Assembly (NCBI GenBank): GCA_030077755.1
Contig: JAQJZZ010000021.1
Coordinates: forward strand, 620,001 to 684,000
Length of the DNA stretch: 64,000 nucleotides
Source of the DNA: Filosporella fistucella
Taxonomy: Eukaryota > Ascomycota > Leotiomycetes > Helotiales
Direction: 5' to 3'
In this document: positions 21,911 through 34,743 of the stretch, one piece after another
Layout of the letters: the number at the start of each line of letters is the position of its first letter
How positions within the stretch are numbered: the first letter of the stretch is position 1
The notes under the pieces: generated by a model
What the model saw: only the letters and a program-made list of their open reading frames with translations
Told to the model about the DNA's origin: nothing
Databases searched by the model: none
Translations under genes and position numbers: made by a program

Positions 21911-24900
21911 ATGGCAGATCCAGTAGGAGAAGATGGATGGCTTGCGCTTGTTGATGAAGCAAGTAGGACTGCAGGTGATTTGGAGCAGCGCATAGGTGTT
22001 GTAGAGCTTTACAAACGCGCGATAGCTGCAGAGCCTTGGTCGAACAAGTTATGGTTGGCATACTGCGAATGGGTTTGGTCACTATACACGGATTGCCAGA
22101 ATGGCGATGCAGGTTGGCCAGAAGAGGAACAACTCTTGGGACAAGAATTATTTTCTTTGGAAGTTGCGCTGGATGTTTGGCAACAAGGCGCGCAGGCGAC
22201 ACAATACAGACTCAATGATAGCCATGAGTTGTGGAACAGATGGATTTCGATCGAGCTGGAACAGCTATCTAATGCCATCAACAGCACGAATATTGGGAGA
22301 GTTCGAAATCTGTTTCTGGATCGACTACAGACACCTCATTCTACTTGGGAGGAAACTTCCCAGATGTTCTCTTCGTTTGTGGGAAAATACGAGGAAGCAT
22401 CATACGAGACCATCATGGTTGAATCGACCAAACTGGCCAAGCCTGCGAGGGATCTCTATGAGTCTCGAGAGCCCCATGAACTGAAACTGCAAGCAGCAGT
22501 CAGGTCCGGAGAAAGAGATACTGTCAAGGCTGAAATGATGGACTATTTGCACTGGGAGCTTATGCAGACGATCAAAAAGACCAAGAAGGGTGTTCCAACT
22601 ACGCCTTTGATTCTTTGCGTTGCTCTATACGAAAGGGCATTATGCTCTACACCTTTGGGATTGGAAGCATCTGTATGGGAGGATTACGTCGTCTTTCTTT
22701 CGAATACGAAAACCGATAATCCCGAAGCACAAGTCCCAGCTGTTCTTCCAGTGATACAACGAGCTACAAACCACTGCCCATGGTCGGGAGTGCTCTGGGC
22801 TCGTTACATACTTTCTGCTGAAGCCGAAAGACTTCCCTTCCATACTATGGAGCAGATCAAGCATGCGGCTACCAACACTCGAGAGCTGGATCGTGATGGT
22901 ATGGGTAGTGTTGTGGAGTTCTACATCGCCTGGAGTGGCTATTTGAAACGTCTCACAATGACTGCTGGAGCTACCGATGACGATATTGACGTTGCTGAAA
23001 TGGGATTACCTACTGCGCTGGAAGATGTTCAACAGTGGGGAAAGCGACGGCATGGCAAGGATTGGAAAGGAGACCCTCAATTCCGAATTGAGAGAATATT
23101 CATCCAACACCTGACGCAGAAACAATCCTTTGAAGAGGCTCGAGGTCATTGGAGGAAGCTTGTGCCAACTCATGCGGATAGCTACGAGTTTTGGCAACAA
23201 TATTATCTCTGGGAAATGACTGTCCGTGATCCTTCACAACCACCAAAACATGCAACCGAGGTTTTACATCAAGCTGTGCTTCGGAGAAATATGGACTGGC
23301 CAGAGAAGATCATGGAAATTTATATTCGTCATTGCAACAATTACGAGGAAGTTAGTACTCTACTGAATGCTATGAGTCTCGTTCACCGAACCACGAAAGG
23401 CGTTATGAAGAGGCGTGAGAGAGAGGCTGCAGAGCAAGCTGCATTGTATGCTCCGCAACAAACTGAATTTAAAACAGAAGCCGAGCAAAGCGAATCGCCA
23501 TCTGGAGCTTCGAAGAGGAAGAGAGAGTCAGCTTCGGAAGATGCTGATGGGGCGGCAAAGAAGAAGATCAAGAGTGTGGATCAGGATGCCCTGCGGGAGC
23601 AGCACCTCAAACGAGACCGTGAGAATACTACCGTCCTCGTTGAAAATCTACCAAAGGAAGTCACTCAAAATAAGGTTAGGCAATATTTCAAGGAATACGG
23701 ACACATCAATAGTATCGCTATGAGATCTGAACCAGAATCTTCAACGGCTTTGATTGAGTTTCGTACCCCGGAAGACGCTCAATCTGCTCTCCTCCGAGAT
23801 GCGAAATACTTTGTCGATAAACAACTTCGAGTCACTGCTGGTACTGGCCTGACCCTTTTCGTTACCAACTTTCCGCCAACTACAGACGATGCGTATCTCC
23901 ACAAAATATTCAAGGATTGTGGCGAAATATTCAACATTAGATGGCCAAGTTTGAAGCACAATGCGCATCGCCGATTCTGCTACATATCATTTCGAACAAA
24001 GGAAGCTGCGGCAGCAGCTACACAACTCGATGGCGAGTCATTGGGAGGAATCTACAAGTTGAGTGCAAAGTATTCTGATCCAGCCAACAAGAAGGACCGT
24101 GAAGGTGCTATGGCCGAAGGTCGTGAAATTCACATCACAAGCTTAGACACTAGCATTAGTGAGGCTGAGCTGAAGGAGATCTTTAGCAAGTATGGAAAGG
24201 TGGAGAGAGCCAGAATTTTAACAACAATGAAGGGCGAGAGCAAGGGTGCAGCATTTGTTTCCTTTGAGAAGAAGGAACAGGCTACTGCTGCTCTTGAGAT
24301 GGATAAGACCAAGCTGAAGTCGAGAGTTCTTACAGTTGAAATGTCTGTTGGGAAGAACTTCAAAGCCACAGCTACAGTTTTGGGTAAAGCTTCATCTGCA
24401 TCACCTGCACCTGATGCAGATGGAGATTCAGCTATGTCACCTTCTCCTGCTCCTGATGGTCACCCCAATACTCATGCTCAACATGGTCCATCCCGTACCG
24501 AAATTACAAATCGAACGATGACGCTCATGAACATACCCGATACTGTCAATGATGCTCGCGTTCGTGCCATCGCGGAACAACATGGCGAGATTGTCAAATT
24601 GGTATTGAGACCAGATCATCAAGGAGCAATCATCGAATACGCTGATGCCGCATCAGCGGGACGAGCTGCTCTTGCTCTAGAAAACCATGAAATTGTGCCT
24701 GGACGAAAACTTCGCACTGGAGGATTGAAAGATCTTTTTGCAGAGAAGGACGAGATCAGGACTGATAGGATTCAGATTGGCCAAGGCAAGAAGGCAGCTC
24801 CAGCATTTATGCAGCCTACAGCTCCTATCCGGAGACCTGTAGCTGGTGGCAGAGGTGGTTTGGGAATGAAGCGAGGCTTGGGATTTGCAGCTCATAAGCC

Positions 24901-25015
24901 AGCACCTCCTAGCAAAGAGGATGCGAAAGAAGAGGTTAATGGAAATGGCACTGAGAAGAAGCCAAAAAGCAATGCCGATTTTAAGGCGATGTTTGTCAGT
25001 GGAGGAACACAATAG
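21911..25015 (+). CDS. PRP24: U4/U6 snRNP assembly factor PRP24/SART3
   Basis: Intronless, 1034 residues from ATG 21911; the frame is open upstream but has no earlier in-frame ATG. This factor anneals U4 to U6 snRNA and recycles U6 in the nucleus. The N-terminal two thirds of the first half are HAT helical repeats (e.g. AIAAEPWSNKLWLAYCEWVW, then LPFHTMEQIKHAA). A basic linker (KRKRES, KKKIKS) follows, then four RRMs: near 572 (TTVLVENLPKEV), 646 (LTLFVTNFPPTTD), 739 (REIHITSLDTSIS) and 868 (RTMTLMNIPDTVND). The C-terminal tail has the RGGLGMKRGLGF region preceding the Lsm-interacting end. Domain order resembles human SART3 in its HAT block and yeast Prp24 in having four RRMs, as is usual in filamentous fungi. 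Confidence 0.94.
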   Translation: MADPVGEDGWLALVDEASRTAGDLEQRIGVVELYKRAIAAEPWSNKLWLAYCEWVWSLYTDCQNGDAGWPEEEQLLGQELFSLEVALDVWQQGAQATQYRLNDSHELWNRWISIELEQLSNAINSTNIGRVRNLFLDRLQTPHSTWEETSQMFSSFVGKYEEASYETIMVESTKLAKPARDLYESREPHELKLQAAVRSGERDTVKAEMMDYLHWELMQTIKKTKKGVPTTPLILCVALYERALCSTPLGLEASVWEDYVVFLSNTKTDNPEAQVPAVLPVIQRATNHCPWSGVLWARYILSAEAERLPFHTMEQIKHAATNTRELDRDGMGSVVEFYIAWSGYLKRLTMTAGATDDDIDVAEMGLPTALEDVQQWGKRRHGKDWKGDPQFRIERIFIQHLTQKQSFEEARGHWRKLVPTHADSYEFWQQYYLWEMTVRDPSQPPKHATEVLHQAVLRRNMDWPEKIMEIYIRHCNNYEEVSTLLNAMSLVHRTTKGVMKRREREAAEQAALYAPQQTEFKTEAEQSESPSGASKRKRESASEDADGAAKKKIKSVDQDALREQHLKRDRENTTVLVENLPKEVTQNKVRQYFKEYGHINSIAMRSEPESSTALIEFRTPEDAQSALLRDAKYFVDKQLRVTAGTGLTLFVTNFPPTTDDAYLHKIFKDCGEIFNIRWPSLKHNAHRRFCYISFRTKEAAAAATQLDGESLGGIYKLSAKYSDPANKKDREGAMAEGREIHITSLDTSISEAELKEIFSKYGKVERARILTTMKGESKGAAFVSFEKKEQATAALEMDKTKLKSRVLTVEMSVGKNFKATATVLGKASSASPAPDADGDSAMSPSPAPDGHPNTHAQHGPSRTEITNRTMTLMNIPDTVNDARVRAIAEQHGEIVKLVLRPDHQGAIIEYADAASAGRAALALENHEIVPGRKLRTGGLKDLFAEKDEIRTDRIQIGQGKKAAPAFMQPTAPIRRPVAGGRGGLGMKRGLGFAAHKPAPPSKEDAKEEVNGNGTEKKPKSNADFKAMFVSGGTQ

Positions 25016-26405
25016 CTGTGCATTGCGCTGCATATTTGACTCTGAAAGAGTTCATGGTTTGGGATTTCAGGTCTTGTGTTTGTAGATCGTACTGTCTTCG
25101 ATTAGATGGGACATGGATAGTACATGACAGGCAAGCAATATTAATATGATGACTCTACCTATTGTAATAGGCTGGCTATTATGATACCCTTTTTCAATTT
25201 CTCAATGATCCATCTTATGTCATCCTGCTCGTTATATTTGAAAATGCCTCTTGATGCCGGACTCTCAATTCTGGACTCTCAAGTCAAGTACCTTCTCCCT
25301 GCAAGTGCAGATTTATCTTCATGTGCCAGTATTCTTTCCATCCTATAGAGTATCTTAGATGAAAATTTCGTCGAAGCTCATTTTTTCGCCCGTCAACACT
25401 GCAAACCGTCGAAAGTCGACAATTGGTCCCCTCCTACTGAAAACTACACCTTTGCCTCTCCGGATGCATCTTATTCTAACACCACTATCAAAAATTCCGT
25501 TTCTTACTTCAATAAGCTACATCCGAATACCAGCAGCAATACTACCAGAATAAGAGAACAGCTTTGCAGCGTCGTTCTCCTATTGTTTCTGCGCTATGCA
25601 AAGAGATTGTTGGTATTATACAGAGGGAGAGAGGTGGTTTATATACCCAAGGGGTATAGATGTTTCATACTGTGAATGATCATAAACGGTTGAATTCGCT
25701 TTATATGCTTGATTTCAGTAAGTAAGCCAACGGCGCGGAGTGCAGTTCATATTTGCCATTTTGAAAGGAAATTCCATACAGTAAACCTACAAAGACGAGG
25801 AGCGTACTCATCCATCCTACCTATTCACTCACTAACCACTCTCGCACCTTCGCTTTCAAGCTCTCAGAACAGGAAAGAGCTGTCTCGTTGATTCTCGCCG
25901 TCGATAAATTATAGTCTCACGCAGAATATTATTTATATCTCAACCATTCACAGATAACTTTTTTAAGCAACGTGACAAAAACCTCGACTTTCACTCCCGT
26001 TGGGCTTTCGGTGGGAGAACAGGGAGGGTGGGATGTAGCTACTCTGGGAGATGTCTTTCTTTCGAGGAGCCTTTTGGGGGTTTATACCTTCGTCGAGAGA
26101 TTTTGTCGTCGAACGGTGATGATAGTGGAGGGATGCGATTGTCGGGAGATGTGGCTAGAGATATATAACTTCCGTCTATAATTGTCCTGCCGAAGAAGGT
26201 CTCCGTGGAGAGATATCTTTATCTACTCCAAAGAACAACCTCGCTCCACAAGAAATTGAAGACATTGTCCTACCTAGCACACGCACACGTCAGATACCAC
26301 CAAATCATGTCCTCACATTCACACAACATACTAGAAAGACATTATACATGCCCAAAAACCATATATTCTACACTTAACCCTTCCTTCCAAGAACCCCTTC
26401 GAAAA
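25016..26405. other. Intergenic region, nothing recognised
   Basis: 1.4 kb between the PRP24 3' end and the 3' end of the membrane protein gene. Short open frames show no domains. Confidence 0.4.
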
Positions 26406-27302
26406 TCAAACCACACTCCCCGGTTCCAACGCCGGTTCCCTCGCCTTCCTCCCCACCTTCTCCACCAACCCTTCCTCCCTATCCCCATTCATGCCTCTCA
26501 TCTCCCTCCCATGCACCCTCTTAACTCTCTCTAACACCCAAAAATTATACACCCCAAACAGCACTCCACAAACCACCATCGCACTCCCCGTCACAATCGC
26601 CGTTACCCTCGCAATCACGCTCCAAGCTCCTTCTTGCTGCGCATACACATTGATCAATGTACTAATCAATCCCGCCAAACTGTTAAGACAACCGGGCAGG
26701 AAAATGCGATTGAGGAGCCAGACATAATTCGTGTGATGTAAGTAGTAGAGATATAGCATTCCTGAGGCGCCGATGCCGCAGCATAAGGAGGATATTACGA
26801 GGAGAGGAATATGTTTTACTGAGCGCAGGATTGTGGTGGCTGTTTCGGAGGAGGTGAATGTGGGGTTGTTGTCTAGTTTTTGGAGGGAGGTGAATGTTCC
26901 GGGGAAGATTATGAAGCCGGCTAGGAGGATCCAGGTCTGTTTTTTTTTCATTAGCCTATACTCACTTCAATCTTTCTTTCAATCTTGATGTCGGAGATGG
27001 AGATGTGAGGAAGAGGTGAGAGTGAGCAGGATACGTACGAAAAAAGCAGCTATTATGTTATGAAATCTTGGAATAGTATCGAGTGCTAATAACATATTCA
27101 TGTATCTCGTCTGTACACTATTCATCCTGTTCGGCACGCCTGGTCTCTGAGGCAATGCATGATCGCGTCCATTTGATTCATATCTCCTTGATGCTGATGG
27201 TGGAACATTTATTGTTGTTCCGCTGCGACCGAGTGGTCTGCTGTTATCTCTTTTTGAATTTGGAGGGTGAGAATTCAGAGGAAGAGTGGATGAACGAGGC
27301 AT
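26406..27302 (-). CDS. Fungal four-helix integral membrane protein, unknown function
   Basis: Exons 27302-27039 and 26936-26406, 264 residues. The N-terminal ~60 residues are polar, Pro/Ser/Arg-rich and probably disordered. RYMNMLLALDTIPRFHNII leads into the first membrane segment, which is split by the intron (IIAAFF|TWILLAGFIIFPGTF). Further hydrophobic segments are HIPLLVISSLCCGIGASG, FLPGCLNSLAGLISTLI and IVTGSAMVVCGVLFGVY. The tail is charged. The intron has donor GTACGT and a clear polypyrimidine-poor but in-phase acceptor. The architecture is that of a widespread but uncharacterised ascomycete membrane family; I cannot name a function. Confidence 0.75.
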
Positions 27303-28179
27303 TTTCGAGTAGAGCTGAGTTTGAAATTGATCTGATTGTCTTTCTGTGTATTGTGGTGCTCTTGAAGTTATTTTCGAATTCGTGGATTTCTTTGTCTAGA
27401 ATGTCAAATAATTGATAGTCGTGTTAATACAGTAAGTGAGTAATATCTCAATTCATGAATCAAATCGTATTTATGAATCATTCAAACAAAGCCTCATCAT
27501 AAGCATAAATATATCAAACAATCAAATAAATCCTCACCCATCAGTAACAGCAGATGACCCCTCCTAATACCTTATCTCCAAGAACCTCAAACCTGTTCAT
27601 CCCCCAGTCCATATCCCACCATCCATCTCTATCCATCTGTTCCAGTACCTTGTCGGCGCAGACCCCAAAGCTGGCCTTATATCCTCGCAGATCTCATATG
27701 TACTCCAATCGCCGCAGCCGTTTCAAGAACAGGTGAAGCGGCTGACTAGGGCGTCGCTTCCGCTTTATTGGTCCCGCCAGGTTTTGCACCCCTGGGGAGC
27801 CGCTGTGTGATGACGAGTTTGCTGTCAGGGGTATGAAAGCTGGAACTGTAAATTGTGGCTGCAACATGTGCTGATTTTGCCAGGTTGGAATGATTAATGG
27901 ATGGGGAGGTTGGATTATCATTCGATTTTCTGCTAAAGGAGATTTTAAATGTGGTTTAGTTGGTGTGATATATGAGTGCGGAAAAGGAATTTTGGAATTA
28001 CTTGCACGAAGGTTGATTTACGAGACTTTGAACATATTGGTAGTAGTATGTCATGCATTGCAATGGTATAAGCGTATTCAAACAACCTTCAAAACTCCTA
28101 CAAACCTCCTTCCTGATCCCAACTCCATCCCATGCCTGTACTCCAAAACAAGTATATCAGTATATCCCGCTCAGCCAAC
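27303..28179. other. Intergenic region downstream of MRC1
   Basis: Holds the promoter of the membrane protein gene and the MRC1 3' flank. No gene recognised. Confidence 0.4.
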
Positions 28180-31100
28180 TCATTCAAACTTCCCGCCGCC
28201 AAATAATCCACCAACCACTTTTCTCCGAGTCTGCGCCCCTTTGACCAACTTTTGTTCACGCCTCTTCTCAGTCTTTACCACAGCAGCTCTCCTTTCGCTC
28301 TCGCGTGCAAAATAATTAATACCACTGCTCTTACTGCCACCTCTTTTCACGCCATCATTTCCTGATCCACCAGCCATTCTTTCCGTGGCGGACATGCCAC
28401 CACTGACACTTGAACTGGTTGAAGACGCGATGCTGTTATTTGTAGTAGCTCTTCGCAACAATGGAGGTACTTTAAATCCAACAGTCGCAGAAGGAGCTGC
28501 GAAAGCTAGGCGAGTGCTGTTTGAGACTGTGCTTGAAGATGCTCGTTTTAGTGAAATACGATCGATAATTGCAACCTTAGTCCTGCGCAATGCAAAGGGA
28601 TCCCGATTCTCCTTGTCTTTTGACTTTCTTGTTCCCAAGTCCTCTTCACCCTCGATTTCCAAGTCATCCTCAGATTCAGAACCAGAATGAATGGCAGCGA
28701 CCAAGGAATTTGGCTCTTCAATGAGACTTGAGAGGGATTCACGAATTTCTGCTAGGTTTGATGGCCTCTTGACAGGATTCGTACGACGAAGATGAGGTGG
28801 TGCTCTTCGGCCCTCTTCAGCATCACCCGGATGCTTCCGCTTGGGAGGTCCCATATCAGTTGGCTGGCTGTTAGGCACAACTTGTTGAGACCCCTCCCCT
28901 TGAGATGTTGATTGCGAATCGGTCTCGTTCTCCCGTTCGACCAAGTCATCCAGAAAGCCCATTTCATTATCGCTTCCACGATCTTCAATAGCCCTCAAGA
29001 ATGCTTGTCTCTTTGGATTCTCTGCAATCTTGCCGATTCGCTCATCGGCCAGTAAAGCCTTGCGCATTTTGGCAAATTCTTTGCGTTTTCTTCTCTGCCT
29101 GGCTTCTCCGCCATCATCCGAGTCTGAGAGATCGTAATCTGCTCCTCTTTTGCGGCGCAGCATTCCATTCGTGATGTCCTTGTAAAGCTTCTCTACTTGC
29201 TTTTCATCGTTTGCTCTTTCCCGATCCCTGTAAAATGTCAGATAACTCATTCAATAATCATACAGCGAACTTACGCAAAGAAAGCCGCCAATTTGCTTTC
29301 GTCCACATCCTTCCCGGCTTCATCATCGATCATCTCCTTGACAAATGCATCTTCTTCACCTCCACTTTCATCATCACTAGCACCGCCCAAACCAGCATAC
29401 TCATCTTCAGATTCCTCAGCTTGCTCATGGACCATCTCTTTAGCCTTGCTTTTCTTCTTGTCAAATTCATCAACGATAACCTTCTTTTTAACTGCTTTCC
29501 GCATCACGTCAAACGCATTAGAGTTGAGATCTAAATCGTCCTCATCAGACACAACAGCTTGAGCTTCTCCTAGCTCCTCATCGTCCGAAAATGCAGCAAG
29601 TTGTGGGGCTCGGCGTCGTAGCTTCCCCTTCTTCTTGACGATTGGAGTTTCTTGCATCGTTTCAGGCTCTTCATTTGGTTGAAGCACAAGCGTCTCAACT
29701 GTAGAAGGTGGTACATCCACGAATCGACCTTTGATTGGCGTCATGTGAGCAAAACCAACATCTTGAGTGAGGTCAGGGAATTGAGACATCGGACTGTCCT
29801 GTACTAAGCTGTCAAATCCATGAATTTGAGACTGAGAAAAGTCCAATTGCATTCCTCCTTGGGTCATCGATTCGTTCGGTTGGGATTCAGGGATATATGT
29901 ACCCTGAGATTGACTCATGGCATTCATGTCCTGTGTGTCCTCTTCCATTGTAGGTATAAAAGGTGGGAGAGTGGGCGCGGGTAGTCGTCTCAGGAAATCC
30001 ATATTATCCCTCCCAGTTTCGACTTGCTGAGATTGAGAACCTGCATCTTGTGAGTTGAACATCTGACTCTCGTCCATAGTACCGGCAAAGATCTGTGTTA
30101 GACCCAGTCCAGCTGGCCCAGCTACCGTCACTCCTGGAATAAATGTTTTGGTGGCTGATCGAAGAACAGAGTTTGGAACCGCAGGAGATTCGCCTTGTTG
30201 CTGCGTAGGAGATTTGAACTGTGGGACTGATGGTGTTTGCAGGTTTTGTTGGGTAACTGGCTCTTCTTCATCCTCATCGTCTGAGATGATGTTCGATTTT
30301 CTGACTTTGCGAGGCACCCGAGTGATTGGGATCTGCTCCTCTTCGTCTTCGTCCACGTCCGCATCGGCTGCCATTTCATCCTCGATCAAGTCAGACTCCG
30401 TTTCATCATCATCAGTGTCATCCGCTTCGTTGTCGAAAAGTGGATTGAGGGCTTTCTCGTGCTCATCTCCATCCACATCCATCGCATTTTCATCGCCGCT
30501 CAAATCCTCATCTGATGGCTCTCCCTCGTCAGATCCAGAAACCGAAAGTTCCTCCTCAAGCTCGTTCTTTGGCGCCTCGTAATCCTCATCATCGCTGCTG
30601 TCTCCGAGAGGATCTGCCTGTCCACTCTCTTTGCGCTCTTTTTTCGCAGCCGCCTTCTCTCGTTTTGCAAGTTCTTCGTCTTGTCGTCGAGCAAGAGCAA
30701 ACATATCATCAAGTTCCGCTTGTTCTTTATTTCTCTCCTCGGATGTTTGTATGATGACGCCCTTAGCTTTCAGAGCTTGTAATCGCTCTTCCCTTTCACG
30801 AGTAGCTTGTTGTCTTGCACGCTGCTGTAGTGATAATTGAAGTTCTGATGTTGTCATTCCTGGTTTCTTATTTCTTCCGATATTTTGCTTGCTGGGAGAA
30901 GTGAGATGTGCTAGCATGCGTAATGTATGAAGTGATCGAGATCCGCCATCCTGTTTAGCTGGAATTTTGTCAAAAATCTTATCCAGTCTCTGCTTCAAAG
31001 CGGGTTTCATAGAGACAATTTCGAGATCGCTCTCCGAATCATCTATTGGAGAGATCTTCCTGTCAGCAACCCTTGGTGCTCGATCTTTGATAAGGCGCCG

Positions 31101-32369
31101 AGTAAGAACACGCTCTTTTGGGATTTCTGGTTCGGAAACATGCTCTTCGATAGCTCTACCTTTTCCATTATCAAGTCGTGGTGGAGGCGATGAGTGAATC
31201 TGGCTGAGGGTTTCCTCTAGAGCGGGAAGGCTGTTATCAATTGCTTTGTTTTCATAATGGGTCGATTCTGTTGCAACAGCGGGCAAAGCGGATTTTCCGA
31301 CCTGTGCTGGCGATACCGGTGAAGTAGGCGGTGTGTCTTTCATTTCAACATCGGAATGTGGTGCGGCAGAGCTAGAGCTGGTGGGCCTAGCAGGTTCAGG
31401 AGTATTGATTTCTCCCTTCGCAGTTCTGAAATTGAATTTTGCAAACAGGCTGGCCTTGGTAATCTTCTTCTTGGTGATAGCATTATGGGCTAGTTGTTGA
31501 TTTCGAATCAATCGTTGTGTTTCCCTGTTCATCTCCTCGATGGCCTTCTTGCTAGCTTTCCGAGCTGGCCGTGATTGTTGGGTAAGGCGATGTGCAGCTT
31601 CCTCATCGCTATTTTCCATGCCATCCTCTTCGTCAAGGACTTGTGCATACTTCTTCCGCTCTGCCGCTCGTTTGGCTTTTTCCTGTGCTTTCTCACCCTC
31701 TTTGGCCTTCAACTCTTGTCGTTTCTTTTCGACAAGGGCTAGAAAGCGGCTATCGGATCCAGGATGCTCTGGTAAGTTATCGGAGTCTGATCCTGAACTT
31801 GAAACTCTTGACATAGCGGATCCACGCGCCTGAGGGGACACAAATAGCCCTGGTGAAGCAGGAGCTTTGGATGGACTGGACTTGGGAGTCTCCTGGCGCG
31901 GTACGCGTACCTTTCGTTTTCTTGATAGTACCGGTAATTCATTGGCTTCGCTATCTTCGTCTGCGGTATTCGTAGGTTTGGGTGAAGAACTTTGTCGTGT
32001 AAAGAGTTTCTTTCGTTGCGGTGCCTGTCCGTTAATGGACTGACTATCTGAATCGGAGCCGGCTTTTCTGGCTTTCATCCTAGCTGCCAATCTGCCTTTA
32101 GGCCGGATTATTTCCTCATCCTCTGAATCACTGCCAGCAGCGTCGTTTGTAATATGTTCGTTTGCTGCTCCGATGGTACTCTTGGATGGCGATGTTTTCC
32201 TCAACAAACTCTTTATTCGCGTCCTTGCTAAGCCAGTGACAACTTCATCATCCGAATCATCGCTGAATGAAGCTAATAAAGCTTTAACTTTCGAATTTGG
32301 AGTCAATTGAGCTGGAGATGTCGTGCCGGATTCGCTGACGGCAGGTGAAGCTTCTCGAGATGAAGCCAT
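28180..32369 (-). CDS. MRC1: Replication checkpoint mediator MRC1 / claspin
   Basis: Exons 32369-29275 and 29227-28180, 1380 residues. MRC1 travels with the replisome, stabilises stalled forks and transmits the S-phase checkpoint signal. Seen: a highly acidic, Ser-rich, mostly disordered protein. It has many SQ/TQ dipeptides clustered in the middle (e.g. FNSQDAGSQSQQ, SQSQGTYIPESQ), the phosphorylation-cluster style expected of checkpoint mediators. The conserved MRC1-like block includes MRKAVKKKVIVDEFDKKKSK and the acidic DEYAGLGGASDDESGGEEDAF. A C-terminal ERIGKIAENPKRQAFLRAIED element is also present. The N-terminal KVKALLASFSDDSDDE is typical. The 48-base intron interrupts just after KLAAFFA. 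Divergent from the molybdate transporter; the promoter carries an MCB element. Confidence 0.92.
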
Positions 32370-32515
32370 TGTGGATATGAGATGGAATGTATGTTCAAAT
32401 CGATTTAATCAATCCATGAGAGATGGTTAGTAAACCATGGGGGAAGAATGATTGAAAGGTTGAGGTAATATAAGTCAGGAAGTGGTTGGGAGAGTTTTGA
32501 TATCAGACACTCAGA

Positions 32516-32530
32516 ACGCGTTCGACGCGA
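32516..32530. promoter_or_regulatory. MluI cell-cycle box (MCB) pair upstream of MRC1
   Basis: ACGCGT at 32516-32521, inside AACGCGTT, followed by a near-match GACGCGA at 32524-32530, about 150 bases upstream of the MRC1 start in the 699-base divergent promoter (32370-33068). ACGCGT is the binding site of MBF (Mbp1/Swi6), which drives G1/S genes. The rest of the spacer shows nothing else of note. Confidence 0.5.
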
Positions 32531-33068
32531 TTTGGGACGTGACACCCTGCTAGCTCAAGATTATACCCGAGGTTTGGCCGCCATGACACTTTAACGACTA
32601 AAACCACCTCACCTGACTCTGTACAAAATGCACAATGCAAAATGATATGCAATGCAATTTTAGACTCACTCTCAAATGAATTAATATAGCAATTTGTTTC
32701 TCCATATTCATTTCTTCAACAAGATCAAAGTTGTATTCAAATAGCTTCATTCTATAAGAAAATATCGCCGTATGCGCCCGGAGCGGCCCGCCCCCACCTT
32801 CCTTTTGACTAGCAATCCCGAATTACGACGATTCTCGTCCGAATGACCCCAACACCGTGAGACATACCTACAACTATAATCTTTTAGAATATTTCTCGCT
32901 TTTTCCTCCTCTTCTTATTCTTACTCCTCTTTTTGCATAATCTTAATAATCAGACTGTCAATATACTTAGACCCTGCTGTCCCATGGACAGCTCCCACCG
33001 TTTATCCTCAACTAGCCCTCTACGAACCTGATCAACAACCTCAACCTTCCCTCCTCCAACTTTGCGAT

Positions 33069-34531
33069 ATGCCATATGTAGCTATGGCATTGACGAAACT
33101 TCGCCATCTGCATGCTCATAATGTTGCGACTCTACGCAACTCACCTTTATCCGAGATCTCCGGCTCCCTAGGAGATCTGGGAACTTTACTACCGCTTATG
33201 ATAGCACTTGCTGTTAATAATTCCATTTCGTTATCAACAACTTTAGTTTTCTCAGGGCTGTGGAATATTCTCACCGGCGTTGTGTTTGGAATTCCTCTGC
33301 CTGTGCAGCCTATGAAGGTGGGGACGCCTTCATGCTTGGATAGTCACGAGAAACTAACATTATCCAGGCTATCGCGGCTGTAGCTATTGCGAGAAAATTC
33401 TCAATCGAAGAGACTGTTTCTGCTGGCTTCACAACGGCAGGTATTGTTTTCATTTTCAGCGTGACTGGTATGCTGAGGTGGTTCACCCATGTCATCCCAA
33501 CTCCGGTTGTGAAAGGAATCCAGGTTGGAGCTGGACTATCACTAGTGCTCTCAGCCGGTGGATCTCTTCTCCAAAATCTGGGATGGACTACCCCAAATGG
33601 CACCGATAATCTTATTTGGGCGTTCTTCGCATTCGTAGCTTTATTATTCACACAAAAACTACGTAAAGTCCCATACGCCCTCCTGATTTTCATTCTAGGT
33701 CTTATTCTCTCATTTTGCGTGGCTGGACCGCAAAACCTCCCGTCCTTCAAATTCTGGGCACCATCTACTTTTGTACCTTCTTGGGCTCAATTCAAAACTG
33801 GAGTTCTAGACGCAGGCCTTGGACAAGTACCTCTTACAACTCTCAACTCGATCATTGCGGTTAGTTATCTCTCCGCCGACCTTTTACCACACATACCTGC
33901 CCCCGGGGTCACAGAAATAGGCATCAGTGTAGCAGTTATGAACTTAATTGGTGGTTGGTTTGGTGCCATGCCCGTATGCCATGGCTCTGGCGGTCTCGCA
34001 GCTCAGTATAGATTTGGTGCACGTAGTGGCTCCAGTATCATTCTTCTGGGGGCGTTCAAGGCTCTGCTAGGATTGTTCTTCGGTGAGACACTTGTTGGAC
34101 TCTTGAAAGAATATCCGAAGGGATTGCTAGGCGTTATGGTACTTGCTGCTGGTCTTGAACTCGCAAAGGTTGGAGAGAGCTTGAATTATGGTGCTCGAGA
34201 TCTATGGGAGGCTTCAGAGTCCAGTTCGAACCAGACAGGAGGAGAAGGAGTCAAGGTCCAAAGACAACTTTCAAATGAAGAGAGGATGGAGAGATGGACT
34301 GTAATGTTCATGACTATTGGCGGCTTACTTGCTTTCAAGAATGATGGCGTAGGATTCGTGGCCGGCATGATGTGCCATGGTGTGAACCAGTTGTCGAAAA
34401 TACTGGCCGACAGGGAAGCGAGACGAGTAAGACGGGATGACGCGAGATCTAGAAGGAGAAGTAGACAGAGTACAATTGGGGAAGCAGGTGGCGAGGAGGA
34501 GCAGCTTTTGCTAGGGGGTGAGAGAGAGTAA
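33069..34531 (+). CDS. Molybdate transporter, MOT1 family
   Basis: Exons 33069-33317 and 33368-34531, 470 residues. High-affinity molybdate uptake or vacuolar export feeding molybdenum-cofactor synthesis. Signatures: SEISGSLGDLGTLLPLMIAL near the N-terminus and a second related half with the GGWFGAMPVCHGSGGLAAQY motif. VVFGIPLPVQPMK is split by the intron from AIAAVAIARKFS. About ten hydrophobic segments are visible, as expected of this SulP-related family. The C-terminus is Arg-rich then acidic with a dileucine-like EEQLLLGG, which could direct it to the vacuole. Plasma-membrane versus vacuolar location cannot be settled. Confidence 0.9.
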
Positions 34532-34743
34532 AGTAGACAAGATACCCGCATGAGATTCTGATTATCATGCATGAACAGAGCTGTTTCTGGTTTGTCCGCC
34601 TGATATAGCTTCACTGAGAATTCCAGAGACCAATATCAAGTTGGTGAAGTTATGAATCTTGGTCAAAGCAGTAATTCAGAGTTTATACTTCATATCTTGT
34701 AAACACGTCTAAAGAGATATGATAAACCATAAAGCAAAACACA

